From Dasyornis broadbenti (Eukaryota; Chordata; Aves; Passeriformes; Dasyornithidae), in assembly GCA_013397935.1 (NCBI GenBank), contig VZRN01006381.1:50807-114806 (forward strand): DNA of 64,000 nt, in the 5' to 3' direction. Shown here piece by piece: positions 36,575-49,395 of this stretch. Every line of letters starts with the position of its first letter. The stretch's first letter is position 1. The notes beneath the pieces are model-generated. The model was not told where the DNA came from, did no database searches, and saw only the letters and a list, made by a program, of their open reading frames with translations. The position numbers were made by a program, and so were the translations under genes.

Positions 36575-38611
36575 TTAAAGTCTGATTTTTTTCTCTCAAC
36601 AGCTGGCAAATTGTGTTATTTGAGTGTTTGTGTAAATATGAATTACCAAGCTAGAGCAAGTTTCCAGGGAAGGCTGAATGTTTGCGAGTTCACAGGAAAG
36701 TCACAGAAGTTAAAGACACCCTGCACCTACTAAAACATGGATTGTCAAGGTCAGACAAGGAGGAACAGGAGCTGCTCTCCCTCTGAGGAGACTCACAGGA
36801 TGAAGGTCAAATGAAAGAGTTATATCAAAATGAAGACTTACCACTGCTCTGAGATGATGAGCATTTGTTCCCCAGGCCAAATTTCAAATCAGACATCAGT
36901 ATCTAATAAACATATATTTTACCTTTCCTCGTATAATGCAGCTTTTTATCTCTGAGCTTTACCTTTTTGGAAAATTAAATCAGTAGAATAGCCGGCACTT
37001 TAGCGTAATTCACAAGTCATACATGTCACTATTATTAATCAAAGAGTTCAAAACTGATAGGAGTTTCAAGGTGAACCATTCTCCCTACCCATGAAAACTC
37101 ACCTGTACCTCCAGAGTTGATTCCTTCAAGGAAAGCTGGATAAAGATTTAAATTTGAGCTCTGCCACGAGCTCTGTACATCAGCTGGTTCAGGCTCTGAA
37201 ATGCACAGGCAGACCATAAATCAAAGACTGCTTGGGACTTGGCATTTTTGCTTCTGATTTCTGTCATTCCTGTCTGCATTGTGGAATCTCATCAGGGCTG
37301 GGATCCCTCTCTTCCTAATGCTATAAGCACACAAAAATCTCTACACCTGTGAATGGGATGGAGATCAGGGAACACTGTGGAACTAGTATGTTGTAGCTTC
37401 ATACAAAGAGTGTTGTTTATCATATTAACAAATCCAGCATCCCTCTCCACAGCTGAAATCCAAGAGATGTGTAGCTAAACTCCCTGGGTTGCATGCCTGG
37501 GAATGCCTTGGAATTATAAAAAGTGTGTGAATGTTGTGTATTTAAGTCCTTACACAGAAGTGAAAGGGATTTCCTCAGGCAGTGAAGTAAACTGTGTTAC
37601 ATTCCTCATTCTTTACATCATGTAATCTCCTTTAGGCTGAGTTTAATTTTTTTAAAAGCTGGGTTTCAGATCCCCTTACTGCAAAAGACTTCTGTCACCC
37701 TACTTTTGTGATATGGAAAACACTCTCCTCATTCTCCATGTTTATTATATGGTCTTATTCTTCTCCTACTGTTGTTCTTTGGCTTCAAATAACATTTTTT
37801 CTTCTTTGAGGTTCACTTCAAAACATTAATAAGATAACACCATATCCCCACAGCTGTCATTTGGGTGTACTTTTTCAAATTCTTCTCTAAGTGTATAACC
37901 TCCTGATTACTGTACTAATTGGATATTGTAACCTGATAATGTCAGGAATTCATCTTTACTTTGGTTCTCATTTGAATTCTTACTCCTTGAGTGCACCCAG
38001 CCAGGACTTTATTCCAGATAAAATCCTCATTTGGCCTTAGTATTTCTGTTTTCCACTTAACAATGCTTTGTTCTTCAGATCTTGGATAAAATTTGCTATT
38101 CCCAGCTGTGCTGCTGTGCTGATCATTAATCTGTGGTGACAGACAGTATTTAGCAGTCAGTCCCACTCCGTGATATTTGAAATTAACAAGTACAAGCTTT
38201 ATACCAATAATTCTTCATACTATACCTTACAAAGCTGGGTTGTGCATTCAGTATTAAATGTTATGCTGTTTTTTCCACCCTTCTTTCTTCAAATATTCTA
38301 AATATCCACTCTCCTCCTTTCAGTGTTGCTTAATAAGCCATGTGAAAATTTTATTACTCCGAAAGTCACAATCACTGTATAAGGTAAAATTAGTGGAAAC
38401 ATTAGAGAAATTATACTGGAGGCAGTTCACTGGCCTTTTTCATACATTTTCCCATATCATTCAATTTCCTAAGCTCCAAGCAAATGATATATCACATTCC
38501 CCAGCTTTATACATTTGTTTTTATTATATACCTGATATCAGATTACTCTGACTTTCTTTGGTAAGTATCTACTTCATCTTATCCTTCTTTATAGTACTTT
38601 ATTCCTGTTTT

Positions 38612-38790
38612 TCAACAGTCTTCCTTCAAAATTTGTTCTAAAGTCCTGTATGCTGCTGAGGTCAGACTAATTAGCTGGTTGATGGTTGAATTACTCTCCT
38701 GACACGTATTTGTTATTTTGGTGCTGTCCAGGAGCACAGGGCACTGTCCTAAAGTGACAGATGAGGTCACACCTCTGCCATCAGGTTTGC
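38612..38790 (-). pseudogene. possible CR1 reverse transcriptase trace, antisense
   Basis: The minus-strand frame contains INQLISLTSAAYRTLEQILKE, which lines up with the conserved CR1/LINE reverse transcriptase segment NYRPVSLTSVPGKIMEQIL. On the + strand the text GAGGTCAGACTAATTAGC is the matching reverse complement. Residues further along the frame do not give a convincing match, and stops appear quickly on the other side. I treat it as a likely but very old relic. Confidence 0.42.
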
Positions 38791-39599
38791 CACACCCAGT
38801 GCCAGTAGGTCTGGGTACCCCAATTTGCTGCCCCTCTATCAGTGTAAAACCTCCTGCCACCTCTCTCAAACTCAGTATTTGTGACCAGAAAAAACAGCAT
38901 TTCATAAATGTTATTGTTCCACAATTATACTTTTCTTTTGTGGATACAGAGCTCTACCTTTCAAATTTGCGCTCTCTGGACAACAGTTTTCTTTCAAGGC
39001 AGCCTCTAATATTGCAATAGGCATACCTATGTTTTCTTTTAAAGATTTCATTTTTTCTCAGAAATTATTTGCTGGCTTCATCAACAGCTCTGTTCCTGCT
39101 GATGGTGTCAGCTCTAGCTCCTGGTCCTCTCCTTGTTGGTTAATACAGTCAATTTGGACTTCAGTAAAATTTCTCATCTGCAAGTACAGTTTTACCTCCC
39201 TACTTTTCACAGTATTTTCAGCTTATTTCCTCTGGCGTGATTGCTTAATTTATATATTTTTTTCTTTGGTTTTATTCCAAAATCAATGTACAAAATTTAT
39301 AAAATAGCTAAAGCCGTGTTTTATCCCTTCTGTGGCTTTATTTTCTTTGCTGAAGCCTGTGGTGGATTTCATAGTTTTGGTCAGGCTGTTTTGTGACCCT
39401 ATCCCCTTTCCCTGGTAGTTTGCACACAAAAGTCATTCCAGTTTCACTTTTGGGGATTGAAAGGAAAAAAAAAAAAAAAAAAAAAAGGGAGAGAGAACAA
39501 TATTTAAACAAGATGTGTTGTTCCCAACCCCAGAACAACTCCGTGTGCCTTAGGGAGTACCAGTTTCACTCGTCAGAAAAAGCTACAATCATAAGTTAA

Positions 39600-39950
39600 A
39601 TAATGTCGTGAGTGTAAAAATGGGACAAAAGTGTCCCCACGCCACATCAATGCCCACAGCAAGAAAATAACGCTGCTCCCAGCATATCAGTGTGATCACA
39701 GACTCACATTTCCCCCTGGAGATCTGCAGAAGTCTCTGTGACCCGCGGGAGACGATGGCTCCTTTCAGTGCTCACTCTGTGTATCTCTCTGATCTGTTCG
39801 CGGTGCTGCTCCTGACCAATTATCCAAAGAGGCAGAGCACCCCTCAGAGATAAGAGCGTTCCCCTGGGTGTAGCTGCTCTGAAAAACGAGCAGAGTTGAC
39901 TAAGCCACCACAGTAATTGCCGAGTTAATTACCTAAAGGGAGCCTTTAAC
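39600..39950. promoter_or_regulatory. candidate intronic regulatory element
   Basis: In an intron almost free of CpG this 350-bp stretch keeps more than ten, for example in ACCCGCGGGA (39741-39750) and TTCGCGG near 39798. It also carries homeodomain-like words (CAATTATCC, GAGTTAATTACC). It has no open frame of note and no repeat signature. Retained CpG and motif density suggest an undermethylated or conserved element; this is inference from composition. Confidence 0.35.
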
Positions 39951-40477
39951 ACATGACTCCAGTTTGTTCAGGTTGTAGAAATACAAGAAAAGGCAGCGAT
40001 AAGAACACAAAAGTTTGGTTTGTGGAGGATCGAGTTTAACATTTTAGCTTTCCTCTGAATGCAAGAAATTTACATTATGCAGCATTTCCTTATGTTTGAG
40101 ATACAAGAATGCACCCTTTGCCTATCAAGGTCTCTGCACAGATTTATTTACACATACCAAAAATATTTCAAAATTGAATGAACAGAACAGTCTTTAATGC
40201 TGCCCAATTGAAGCAAACAAAGCAACAAACAACAAAAAACCCCTAAGCACATACAAATAAGTTAAATCAATTAATCAATAACAAAAGCAGAGGAAATCTT
40301 TGACCAACTTGCTCTCCAGTATAATGAGTTTTATTTAGAGTCCACTTCCTTTCCTTCAAAACAAGCCAGAACCAACAGAGAGCAGGTATCTGCGCAGAGT
40401 TCCTGGACCAGCCCAAAACATGACAAGAGATTAAATGCACTGCTCATCTGCCCTCTTACACTAATTCTTATCTTCTC

Positions 40478-40502
40478 AAGATAATCTTATCTTGATTATC
40501 TT
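40478..40502. repeat. perfect 9-bp inverted repeat
   Basis: AAGATAATC at 40478-40486 and its exact reverse complement GATTATCTT at 40494-40502 flank the 7-base spacer TTATCTT. The region carries several GATA words on the minus strand. It is either a small hairpin or a cluster of GATA-type sites. Confidence 0.6.
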
Positions 40503-41145
40503 CATGCTTTTCCCCCTTACTTTTAGCCTCCTTCCCTCTTCCCACCTTTCTGCATTTTTCCGTTTTCTGTCGTGCTACCTGATATTTCTTTCCATTTTCT
40601 TGCCTTCCTGTTTTCCGCTTTACGCTTGGGGTTTTTTTTCTTGTCTTTATGTTTTCCCATTCAGGACAATTTTGATGACGCCATGATACATTTTGCTGTC
40701 TCTTGTTGCAATTGAGCTGTTTCTTTGATTTTCACACAACCTGGTTTCCTCTTCAGGTCAGGGCCTGTTGCAGCAGCAGGAGATAGAAATGTCAGCAGAG
40801 AGCAGCAACCCCACCTCCTGCTGGATGCTGCTTTCCTTAAAGGCATCCTGGCGTGCTTGTTCTGGAGCAGGCCTTAAGTGATGGATGCCAGAATATTTGG
40901 GTTGTAAAAATTTATTATAGGGGATAACACAGGGATTCACATGAATTATAGATTTAAATCATTAATCTGCCTTTACTGGTTGCATCAGTTGAATTCCATA
41001 TTTATATATGGCATTTAAGGGTGATTAAGGAAAGGGAAGAGCTCCTTGCAGTTTCTGTGCAATATTTTGGTTCTGTCAAACAGTCTTAATGCCACCCATG
41101 AAGATTTACTTCTGTGAGGAAGAACTTCAGAGACATTGCCATGAT

Positions 41146-41175
41146 TTCTGTTCTGTTCTGCTCTGCTCTGCTCTG
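41146..41175 (+). repeat. (TTCTG/CTCTG)n pentanucleotide run
   Basis: Six consecutive five-base units, changing from TTCTG to CTCTG partway along. Confidence 0.85.
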
Positions 41176-42436
41176 TGATGCCTGATCTCCATGAAATTTA
41201 TCTATACGCAAGCAAAACACACTTAAAAGTTATTTGAGGCAATAATTTAGAAGAGCTGAAGTTTGTTATTTCCCTGATGGTTTTATGTGCTCTTAGGCCT
41301 CCTAGAAACTAAAACCTGAGTTAATATGGTCTTTTTAATGATTCCCCCCAAAATGTTACTCAAGTTGAGGAGGTGGAATCAGCTGAAACACATTTTATCT
41401 CAGCCTTGTAATGTCGTTGTTACAAGGACAGATTTCTTCTCTGCCATACATAAAACAGGTATTTTTAGCTGTACTATTACTTGGAAACCGGAGCTTTTAA
41501 CTAAGATTTATCTAGCATTTCTCTTACCAATTGTACATAAAAACATAAAAAGAATGTGTTGGGAGTGTTCTATCCTGCCTGTCAAGAGGTGGGAACACAG
41601 GACTTGGATCCTTGCCTTTTCTTTCTCATGACACAGCAAAATTGTATTAGTGCTTGAGCCTAAAAAGAACATCTTTTACCAGACTTACAGATGATATATA
41701 AAATATTTTAATTTTTTTTTTTTCAAAAGCAGAAGTAGAAAAGTAGTTAGCTAAAACACAGACAGAAAAAATGTGCACTGTGTGCAGAAAGTGTGTGCAA
41801 TTCTCCCTCATGTTTTTCCCTCAGGATTCTTTCATTAATATTCCCATGTGTTAGTATACCAGTAATTCACTTCTCTACATATTACAGCAAATGGGGATTA
41901 TTGTTGTCACAGAAATTATTTATGAATTTTAAGTAAACATTTTAGGATAACAAAAAAATTTTGAGGATAACAAATTTTGCCACTTTTGTGGGAAGAGTGA
42001 GGATATTTTAGCATGAGCTCAAGTCCCTGGTCATACTACAGAAAAAGCAAGAAACAACTCTGTTTATTTAAAGCAAGGTGGCACTGGATGTTATTAAGCT
42101 AAGGGCTTGCTAACAGTTGGAACATCTAGGCAATACATTAATTTATCCAACAAAATACCTCTGTGATGTGATGCCTGGTTTATGACTTCTTTTTTCTGCC
42201 TGTAAAAATGCACATCTTTTCCTCCTCTGTCACTTTGTAAGGCAGTCCATGAAAATGCTGGAATAATCAGGTTTTGTAGCCAGCTCAGCGTAAGATTGTG
42301 GATACTGCTAGTGGATAAAGCAGATAAAGCTGTTAGCCAAGGGTTGTGGTGTGACTCATCCCCTCTGCCCCACACTGCGTTCTTGGCCCTCCAAACCTGG
42401 CTTGCCATCATTCTGGAGTGCAGAAACCAGTTAAGG

Positions 42437-42562
42437 GGAAAAAAAAAATAAAAATAGTAAACCAGGAAAAAAAAAAAAAAGGGAAGAAAAAAAAAAGAAA
42501 TAAATATATTTTAAAAACCAACCCACAACCCAAAAATCAATCCACAACCCACAACCAAAAAG
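42437..42562 (+). repeat. A-rich and A/C-rich low-complexity tract
   Basis: Interrupted poly-A (42439-42510) is followed by ACCC/ACAACCC-type words up to 42562. On the minus strand this is T- and T/G-rich, like the G/T tracts of intron 1. Confidence 0.8.
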
Positions 42563-45500
42563 ATGAATAAAACAGGTCCAGCAGTAAAATTTGGACAGAA
42601 ACCAATAAAGCAGCAGGTGAGACTGAAGTGAGAGTTCCAACAGAGCACCTTACTCTCCTTGAAATGGGCATCACACCAAGGTCAGAGATGGACAAAGCAG
42701 TGACCACCAGAGCAGGAGTGCTCATTGTCCAGCTTTCAGGCTGGGGAGGCAGAGAGTTAGAGGATGGAGCAGGTGCCCAGCCTGCTGCTGCCTGTGCCTT
42801 ATCATTTAAGGTAGCAAGACATCCTTTCCCTGCAGTTTATACCTGGTTTGGCACTACTGAGATACAGCAAAACCAGCCCCAAAAAGTAAGTTTTAAGTGA
42901 GTTTTCATTTATTGTCAGGCAGCCTTTTCCCTACAGCTTGGGAAAAGCAGCTTCCAGAACTGTGTGTTATCCTGCAGAGTTGGATATTTTCTACATCCTG
43001 GACAAACTCAGTTTCAGCTGTCTTGGCTGTTTCTGCACCATGTTGCCTTTGTCATCCATCTAATTGCACCAAGAGGATTAACAAAAGGCCACAAGCTGTC
43101 AGAATCGATAGAAGGGAAGCAAGAGTGGAAAAAATACTGCAAATTATTCACCAGTGGAGCCTGGTTCTGTACTAACAGCTTAGCTGCTGCCTGTCTGACA
43201 ATGCAAAATATGCCTGGAAGGGTCAAAACCCCACCTGGGAAACATTTCTCATCCCAGTTCTGTCCTTGGAGCTGAGACCAGATCCAGTCACCAGGGTGTT
43301 GCCACCTCTGCCCCCAAAAGAAGGACCAGCTAGAAGCGGCCCAGCACCGTTCATCCACCATCTGAGGCTCAGGAGTGACACATGTGACATGAGTTGTCCC
43401 CAGCAAGGATCCAAACCATCCTGTTTGTAAGGACAACTCCTTCATGAGAGTTAAACCCTCTTTAATCTGGGGTTTTCAGAGTTTAGAGTTGTTTGGTCGT
43501 TCACCTCACAAACTCTCTGATGGTACTTCTGAAGGAAGTCATTCTGGGGAAGAAGTGTTATCTTCCTCAAGTGACATGCTGGGTTTTTCTTTCTTGCAGT
43601 CATCTGTTAGACATTCCTACCATTTAAAGACAAAAACAATTTTATTCAGAAAGCTTAGCCTTGTCAGAATCTCCATGAAGGAAAAGGCCAGGCAGCTACT
43701 CTGACCACTCTTCAAATCAGTGTTTGCTCCATCTCCCATTGCCAGATCACTGTTTCACAACAGATCAGTCCTCATTTCATTAAGATAACCCAGGAAGCAG
43801 AATTCATTGCTCATTTAAGTGGAGTTTCCCAACTCTAAGCCAGAGGCAGTTACATATTGTTAATTAAGAGATTCTGGTTTGCTCTGTGTTTGGTTTCTTG
43901 TGCATTTGGGATTTTTTTTTTTTTAAATTTGTCAGCTCCAGGAAGACCAAGAGCATTCATTTTGCCACGCTCCCAGAAATGTGCAGTTTAGGTAGATTTG
44001 GCCCTGGCTCTCACTGACTACTGGATAATAAAGACTTCTTGGCCTCTTGCCAAACCCCAGTCATCTCATTTTTAATCCCAAGTCCCTGCTGCCTTCATAT
44101 TTTCTAGCCCAAACTGTGCCTCATTGCCCAGTATGACATCTGCTTTTCCTTGAAAGCCAGAGATCCTTCTTCCTCTCCAAGATCCAGGAGAAGCAGCAGC
44201 GATGTAATTTTCTGCTTTCCTGTCCTTCCAGAGAGAAGGGCATATCATCCCATTTTCTGTAAAACAGAACTGGCTTTTACAAAACCTGAGGGTGGAGGCA
44301 CATTTCAAGTGTTACATCTCCCTCAGAATCTCCAGGGACATGGAAGATGTTCTGGGATGGAAAAAGCCATGTTTTCCTTTTGTTTCCCAGGCTACCATCC
44401 CCTCTGCTCTTTACAACTATTGAGGCACAAACTCAGGTAATGGTTGCTGCAAAGGGCCAGAGGAGGTGGGAAGCAGCCAGCAGGAACATCCCCGAATTAG
44501 GATGCTGAGCTGGAGTAGGAGGTGACAGTGTCTGGGCAAGCCTCCAGGCTGTGCTGGCACAGGCAGAGTTGTTAGAAAGAGTGAGCATTAGCAGCCTGAG
44601 TCAGACTCTCCCTTCTGCCCCAGTCCTTTCTGCTAATATTTATTAACTTGACTATTTCAGGACTAAAGACCCAACATAGCTGAGCTCTGAATCAGGTTTC
44701 TGGGTAATAACCACCCCAAAGCATAACATTTCTCCTCCCAAGGTGGACAGGAGACTGTGGAACATCTTTGTCTCCTGAATGAAACAGGAAAATTTGCAGA
44801 CAAACTGTGCTGGCTGTGTTCACTTTCTTCCTTCTCCTCCTCCTGTGGAAACTGTTGGTAACGTTTTCCATGGTGCCTTGCCTCAGATCACCCCTCTCCT
44901 TGGATGCTCTCTTCTGGACAGGGGAGGATGGATTATTGGAGCATCCCTGAGCCTCTGGAAAGGAGGGCAGTGAAAAAGAACAGCAGTAAAAAGGGGCTGC
45001 AGGTGACCTGCTCTGCAGTGTTGGTTTTACACTAGGCAGGAGGGTCTCTCACCCTAACAAAACACCTTGCAGCACTCAAGCTTGTTCATTGCTGAGGAAA
45101 CTGGAACCCTGTCCTGTGCAGAGAGGAGCAGTGCTCTGGACACAACACCTCCTGGCAAAGAACTGTACCTTTGGTATACCTGTTTTCCTCAAGCAGATGC
45201 ACATTTGCACTCAGCAAGTTTGTCTTTGCAATTACCACACCCAAATGTGTTTGCATAATCACAAAACGCTGCATTCCCTGGGGTGTAGCTTCGTGCAGCA
45301 GTGGACAAGCTGCAGTTTAGGCAGATGTATCATTTAACCATGAACCTGTCAACAGGACTCAGAAGCCTGGAACTGTCTGGAGACACCCATGATCCAAATG
45401 TCTCCCTGCACACCTCATAGCTGTGGACTGTTCTGCCAATTGACAGAGCAACTATGAGTATTAAGGCAAGACGAAAGTAAGACGACACTGTCAATAATAC

Positions 45501-47697
45501 TATGTGCTTGGTTTTAGTCACATGCAAAAATAAGCAAGTTATTGCACTTAATCATCACTGTATGAGAGAAAGGATAGTGATTGAGAAAGATACCTCACCA
45601 ATTACCTAAACACTTTACCATCACCCAGAGTCCGCAGTTGCTGAGGAGCCCCATTTCACAGCGAGGACCTGGACAAATCTTCCTGGCAACTGGAAAAGTC
45701 CCACACAGTGTGTCCACCCGTAGGTGAGCTCTCCAAATTCACCCCGAAACTGGGTCAGGCTTTTATGGGCCCATATCAGCTAGTCACAGTGACTTGATTA
45801 TACTTTTAGCACAGAAAATCCTGGATCTGATTGCAAACTTCCCTAACAACAGGCGCCAGGGCTTGGCCAGAGCTCAGGCCTCACTCGGCTGACAGGGCTT
45901 TCCCATCAATATTCTACAAAGAAGCCTCTCTTCAGTCCAGTTGGGAAAGTTTCTTACAATGATCCATTTCTTGCAGGTAACTACACAAGGTTACGAACAG
46001 CTAGCAGAAGCATCTTTGTCATCTCTTTTTAGCTCACTAACACTGCTGCTGTCAGTCCCATCATGCCCAGGATCCATCTTGTCAGTCTGCTCTGCCAAGG
46101 CCTGCGGCTCAGGCCTAACCATGTCATGGACACACCACAGAATCCTGCAGTGTTGTGGACAGGCAGCTTGATGGGTGGGAGAGATATTCCATGGAGAGCT
46201 CGTCACCTAAATCTTGTCTGCCAGCCCACATCCATCCCTGTCCTTGCCTCCTTCAGTCATCCGCATCTCCCTGGCTAATAACATTTTGTATCATTTTTGT
46301 CTGAACCAATCCAAATTCATCCCCAGCAGAAAAGTGGGGATGAGTCACAGCATCATGCTCTCAGCAGCCTTTGCTTTTGGGAGCTTGTCCAGAGCTTTTG
46401 CTGGATTTAGAGAGAGTCAGACTGAGCCTCAGAGAGGGGAATCACATTTCTAGGCAATTACATCGACTTGCAGAACATGCACAGGGGATTGCAAAGCCTT
46501 TCTTGACAGCCTGTGATGCAGAGTGAGGTTAGTGGTTCTTTCCCAGTGATTTATTGGGGGTTTTGGTTGGTGTCTCAGTGGTCAAGGACAGCAAACCTAA
46601 CAGGAGTGCTGAGCTTGCTCAATCAGTTTTGCAAACTTCACATGAGATGCAAGACAAGAAATACTGAAAGGAGGGAAAATTCTCACTTTTGGATTCATCT
46701 GCTGACTACCACACGAAATCTGCATTTTCCAGGGTTTTCCCAAGGCAGCACGGGCCTTAAAAGCCCCAGAGACTCAGGGCTGAAAGAGAGCACCTGCTCC
46801 AGCTGACTGTCCTTAGCAAAATAATTTCACAGAGCAACATCTGCTGTGGTGACCTTCTAGAGCAAGGAAAGCAGGAAGTCTAGCTTGAGGAGGAGAGGAG
46901 CCAGACTGTCACATTGCAGGTATACGTGAAAAGTGAGATCAAAATATAAAAGATGAAATAGTGACAAGTTTTAAGGGGATCAGAAAAAGAGATGAGGAAA
47001 AAACAAATTGGGATGATGAAGGAAGTGGGCAGCAGAGGATCAGATTTACCATGTGAAGATCAACTGGACTTCCTTACTCTGGTCAGAAGAGGAACTCATA
47101 GTCATAAGTAAGAACAAAATACAAATAGAAGCTGTCTGAAGCATCTCTTAGAATTTTGCTGACACTTTTCATGTCAGTATAAATAATGCTGTTTGATACA
47201 ATAGTGGTTTTTCTGCTGTGTGACTGGGGATGCTCTGCATCCCAGACTGTGAGGAGTTTTGTATGCTGCTGCCTGAATAAGCTGAATCCCTCCAGAAAAA
47301 CTGAGTTATGAAAATAAAAAATAAAACATTGATAGACAACTCTTGAACAACCCGCAGGAAAATACAGGATGTTTTTTGGAGCCTTTTATGGGTGATGACA
47401 TTCATTCATCAGCTATACAATTCTGTAAACAGATTTACACAACTCACTCTTCATGACTATGGAGTATATAGGATGGCCTCTGCCTATGTGGGGGGCACAG
47501 ATATACTTTCAGCTGAGCAAATAATTATTCATAACAGGTTTATAAACCTTATTACTGCAGGGTCCTAAATGATTGCAGGGAAGTGATCCTGCAGATATAG
47601 TTGGTTTACGGCATTGAAGACATCCATTTTGTCAAAGAAAAACTGCAAACTAATTCTTGGGGGTTTTTTTTTATGTTTTTCTCCTTTAATCCTGCAG

Positions 47698-48069
47698 AAA
47701 ACGGGCCCCGTCTCCTTGTGGTAGCTGAGCAAGCCAAAATCTTCTCCCACCGTGGCGGCAACATCACATTGCCATGCAAATTCTACCATGAGCACACGTC
47801 CACCGCCGGCTCAGGAACCCACAAAATCCGCGTCAAGTGGACCAAACTCACCTATGATTACCTCAAGGAAGTAGACGTGTTTGTGGCCATGGGACACCAC
47901 AGGAAGAGCTACGGGAGTTACCAGGGCCGAGTGTCCCTGCGGGAGAGCAGCGAGAATGACGCCTCACTCATCATCACCAACATCATGCTGGAGGACTACG
48001 GCAGGTACAAGTGCGAGGTGATCGAGGGGCTGGAGGATGACACAGCAGTGGTGACTCTCAATTTGGAAG
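47698..48069 (+). CDS. HAPLN1: HAPLN1 exon 3: immunoglobulin V-type domain
   Basis: This exon codes for residues 34 (part) to 158 (part), the Ig-like V domain through which link protein pairs with the G1 domain of aggrecan or versican. The sequence starts ENGPRLLVVAEQAKIF. It has the N-terminal Ig cysteine in NITLPCKF (C60), the core tryptophan in VKWTKL (W81) and the DYGRYKC motif with C139, giving the expected C60-C139 disulphide. NIT (N55) is a glycosylation sequon. Acceptor TTTAATCCTGCAG and donor GAAG|GTAGGT are consensus. Length is 372 bases, both ends phase 1, so the exon is a symmetric domain cassette. The exon is clearly richer in GC than its introns. No frameshift or stop interrupts it. 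Confidence 0.98.
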
Positions 48070-48792
48070 GTAGGTGATGCCTCAGTTACATTTTAAGTCA
48101 GATTTGCGGGGTGTTGAGGAATCTCTGTTTTTCTTTTCCTCCTAATGCTGCTATATTATGTTATCACTGATGTTGTGTTATCAGGGATAACAATAAACAG
48201 AATTTATTGTGCTCTGGGGAATCTTGGTCTGACAGCCCATGACAACAATCATAAATTAGAACATTAGGACTACTATAACTTATGCTAGCCCAAGGCATCC
48301 TCAGCTTCCAGGCAGACTTGGTGTGAGAGGAGCCAAGAATGGATGAGCAAACACAGTATCAGGAGTTTCATATGGTTTTGATTTGTTCCTGTCATTTTGT
48401 AGAAGCCGCTGCACCTTTTTACCTGTGTGAAATTATATTAAATTTCCCCCTAATAGTAATTTTACCGAACTTCAGGATAGCTTAGATTATCAAGTACATA
48501 CAAGTGTTCTTGTAAAGATGAAAAATGGTAACAGTAGTCATCCAGAGACAGTGGGTTTGGGTTTTTCCAGCCTTATAATTACATAAATTATATCTTTATA
48601 TTGCCTGCCAAGACAACTCCTACATATGGCATCTATTAATTTTCTTCAGCATTATTCTTGAAGACAGGAGAGTACAAAGCAATTGAAAAAGTAGTGAAAC
48701 AGGTTTGAAGAGAACCAAAACTTCAGTTTTCTTTTCTTATGAAATTCAGTTAAATTTTATGAGTTTCAGTGCATGTAAAAGAGTGTTTGGCC

Positions 48793-48865
48793 TTTTTTTT
48801 TTTTTTTNNNNNNNNNNNNNNNNNNNNNNNNNNNNNNNNTTTTTTTTTTTTTTTTTTTTTTTTTT
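48793..48865. other. assembly gap (32 N) inside poly-T
   Basis: N at 48808-48839 lies between 15 T on the left and 26 T on the right. The true length of the tract is unknown. It lies only about 60 bp before the duplicated polypurine block. Confidence 0.95.
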
Positions 48866-48924
48866 AACGTTTCCCCAAAGCACTGCACTGGACACAGAAG
48901 TAAACTAAAAGTTTCATGAAGACA

Positions 48925-49395
48925 TACAATGTACTCTTACATCTACCAGCAAATGCATGCCAGAGGCATCCTGACGGAGACAGAGGAAAGGAAAAGGGAA
49001 AGGAGGAAAGGAAAAGGGGAAAAGGAAAAACACAAAGCGAATATAAATGGCACAAATACATTCCCCAGGGAAAAAAAGGAGGAAAGAGAAAAGAGAGGCA
49101 AAGGAAAAAAGAGGGAGGGGGGAGGGGCAAAGACAAAAGAGGAAAAAGGAAAGAGGAAANTACAATGTACTCTTACATCTACCAGCAAATGCATGCCAGA
49201 GGCATCCTGACGGAGACAGAGGAAAGGAAAAGGGAAAGGAGGAAAGGAAAAGGGGAAAAGGAAAAGGGGAAAGGGAAAAGAGAAAGAAAAGGAAAAGAAG
49301 AAAGGGGGGAAAAGGAGGAAAGAGAAAAGAGAGGCAAAGGAAAAAAGAGGGAGGGGGGAGGGGCAAAGACAAAAGAGGAAAAAGGAAAGAGGAAA
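48925..49395 (+). repeat. polypurine block in two 235-bp copies joined by one N
   Basis: Copy 1 (48925-49159) and copy 2 (49161-49395) are both exactly 235 bases and begin with the same unique text (TACAATGTACTCTTACATCT). They share the rest except for a stretch of about 40 bases in the middle (about 49035-49075 against 49271-49311). Between them is a single N. Most of each copy is G/A only (GGAAAGGAAAAGG-type words), so the tract could form triplex DNA if real. Equal length plus the N and the nearby gap point to an assembly join rather than a genomic tandem repeat. Open frames across it (Lys/Arg/Glu-rich) are artefacts. Confidence 0.85.

Larger units (their letters stand above)
35739..47697 (+). 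other. HAPLN1: HAPLN1 intron 2
   Basis: About 12.0 kb, phase 1, GTAAGA donor and TTTAATCCTGCAG acceptor. It holds a (TC)n microsatellite, a weak antisense CR1 reverse transcriptase trace near 38.6 kb, a CpG-retaining patch at 39.6-39.95 kb, a (TTCTG/CTCTG)n run, poly-A at 39465-39486 and an A-rich/A-C tract at 42.4-42.6 kb. No other exon is supported, and the many open frames on both strands have no family signature. A stretch at 45620-45720 vaguely resembles an antisense MIR, but too weakly to call. Confidence 0.85.

Noticed and set aside
45620..45720. CCCCATTTCACAGCGAGG and CCACACAGTG, resembling an antisense MIR tail
   Set aside because: The spacing is plausible but too few bases match to call it.
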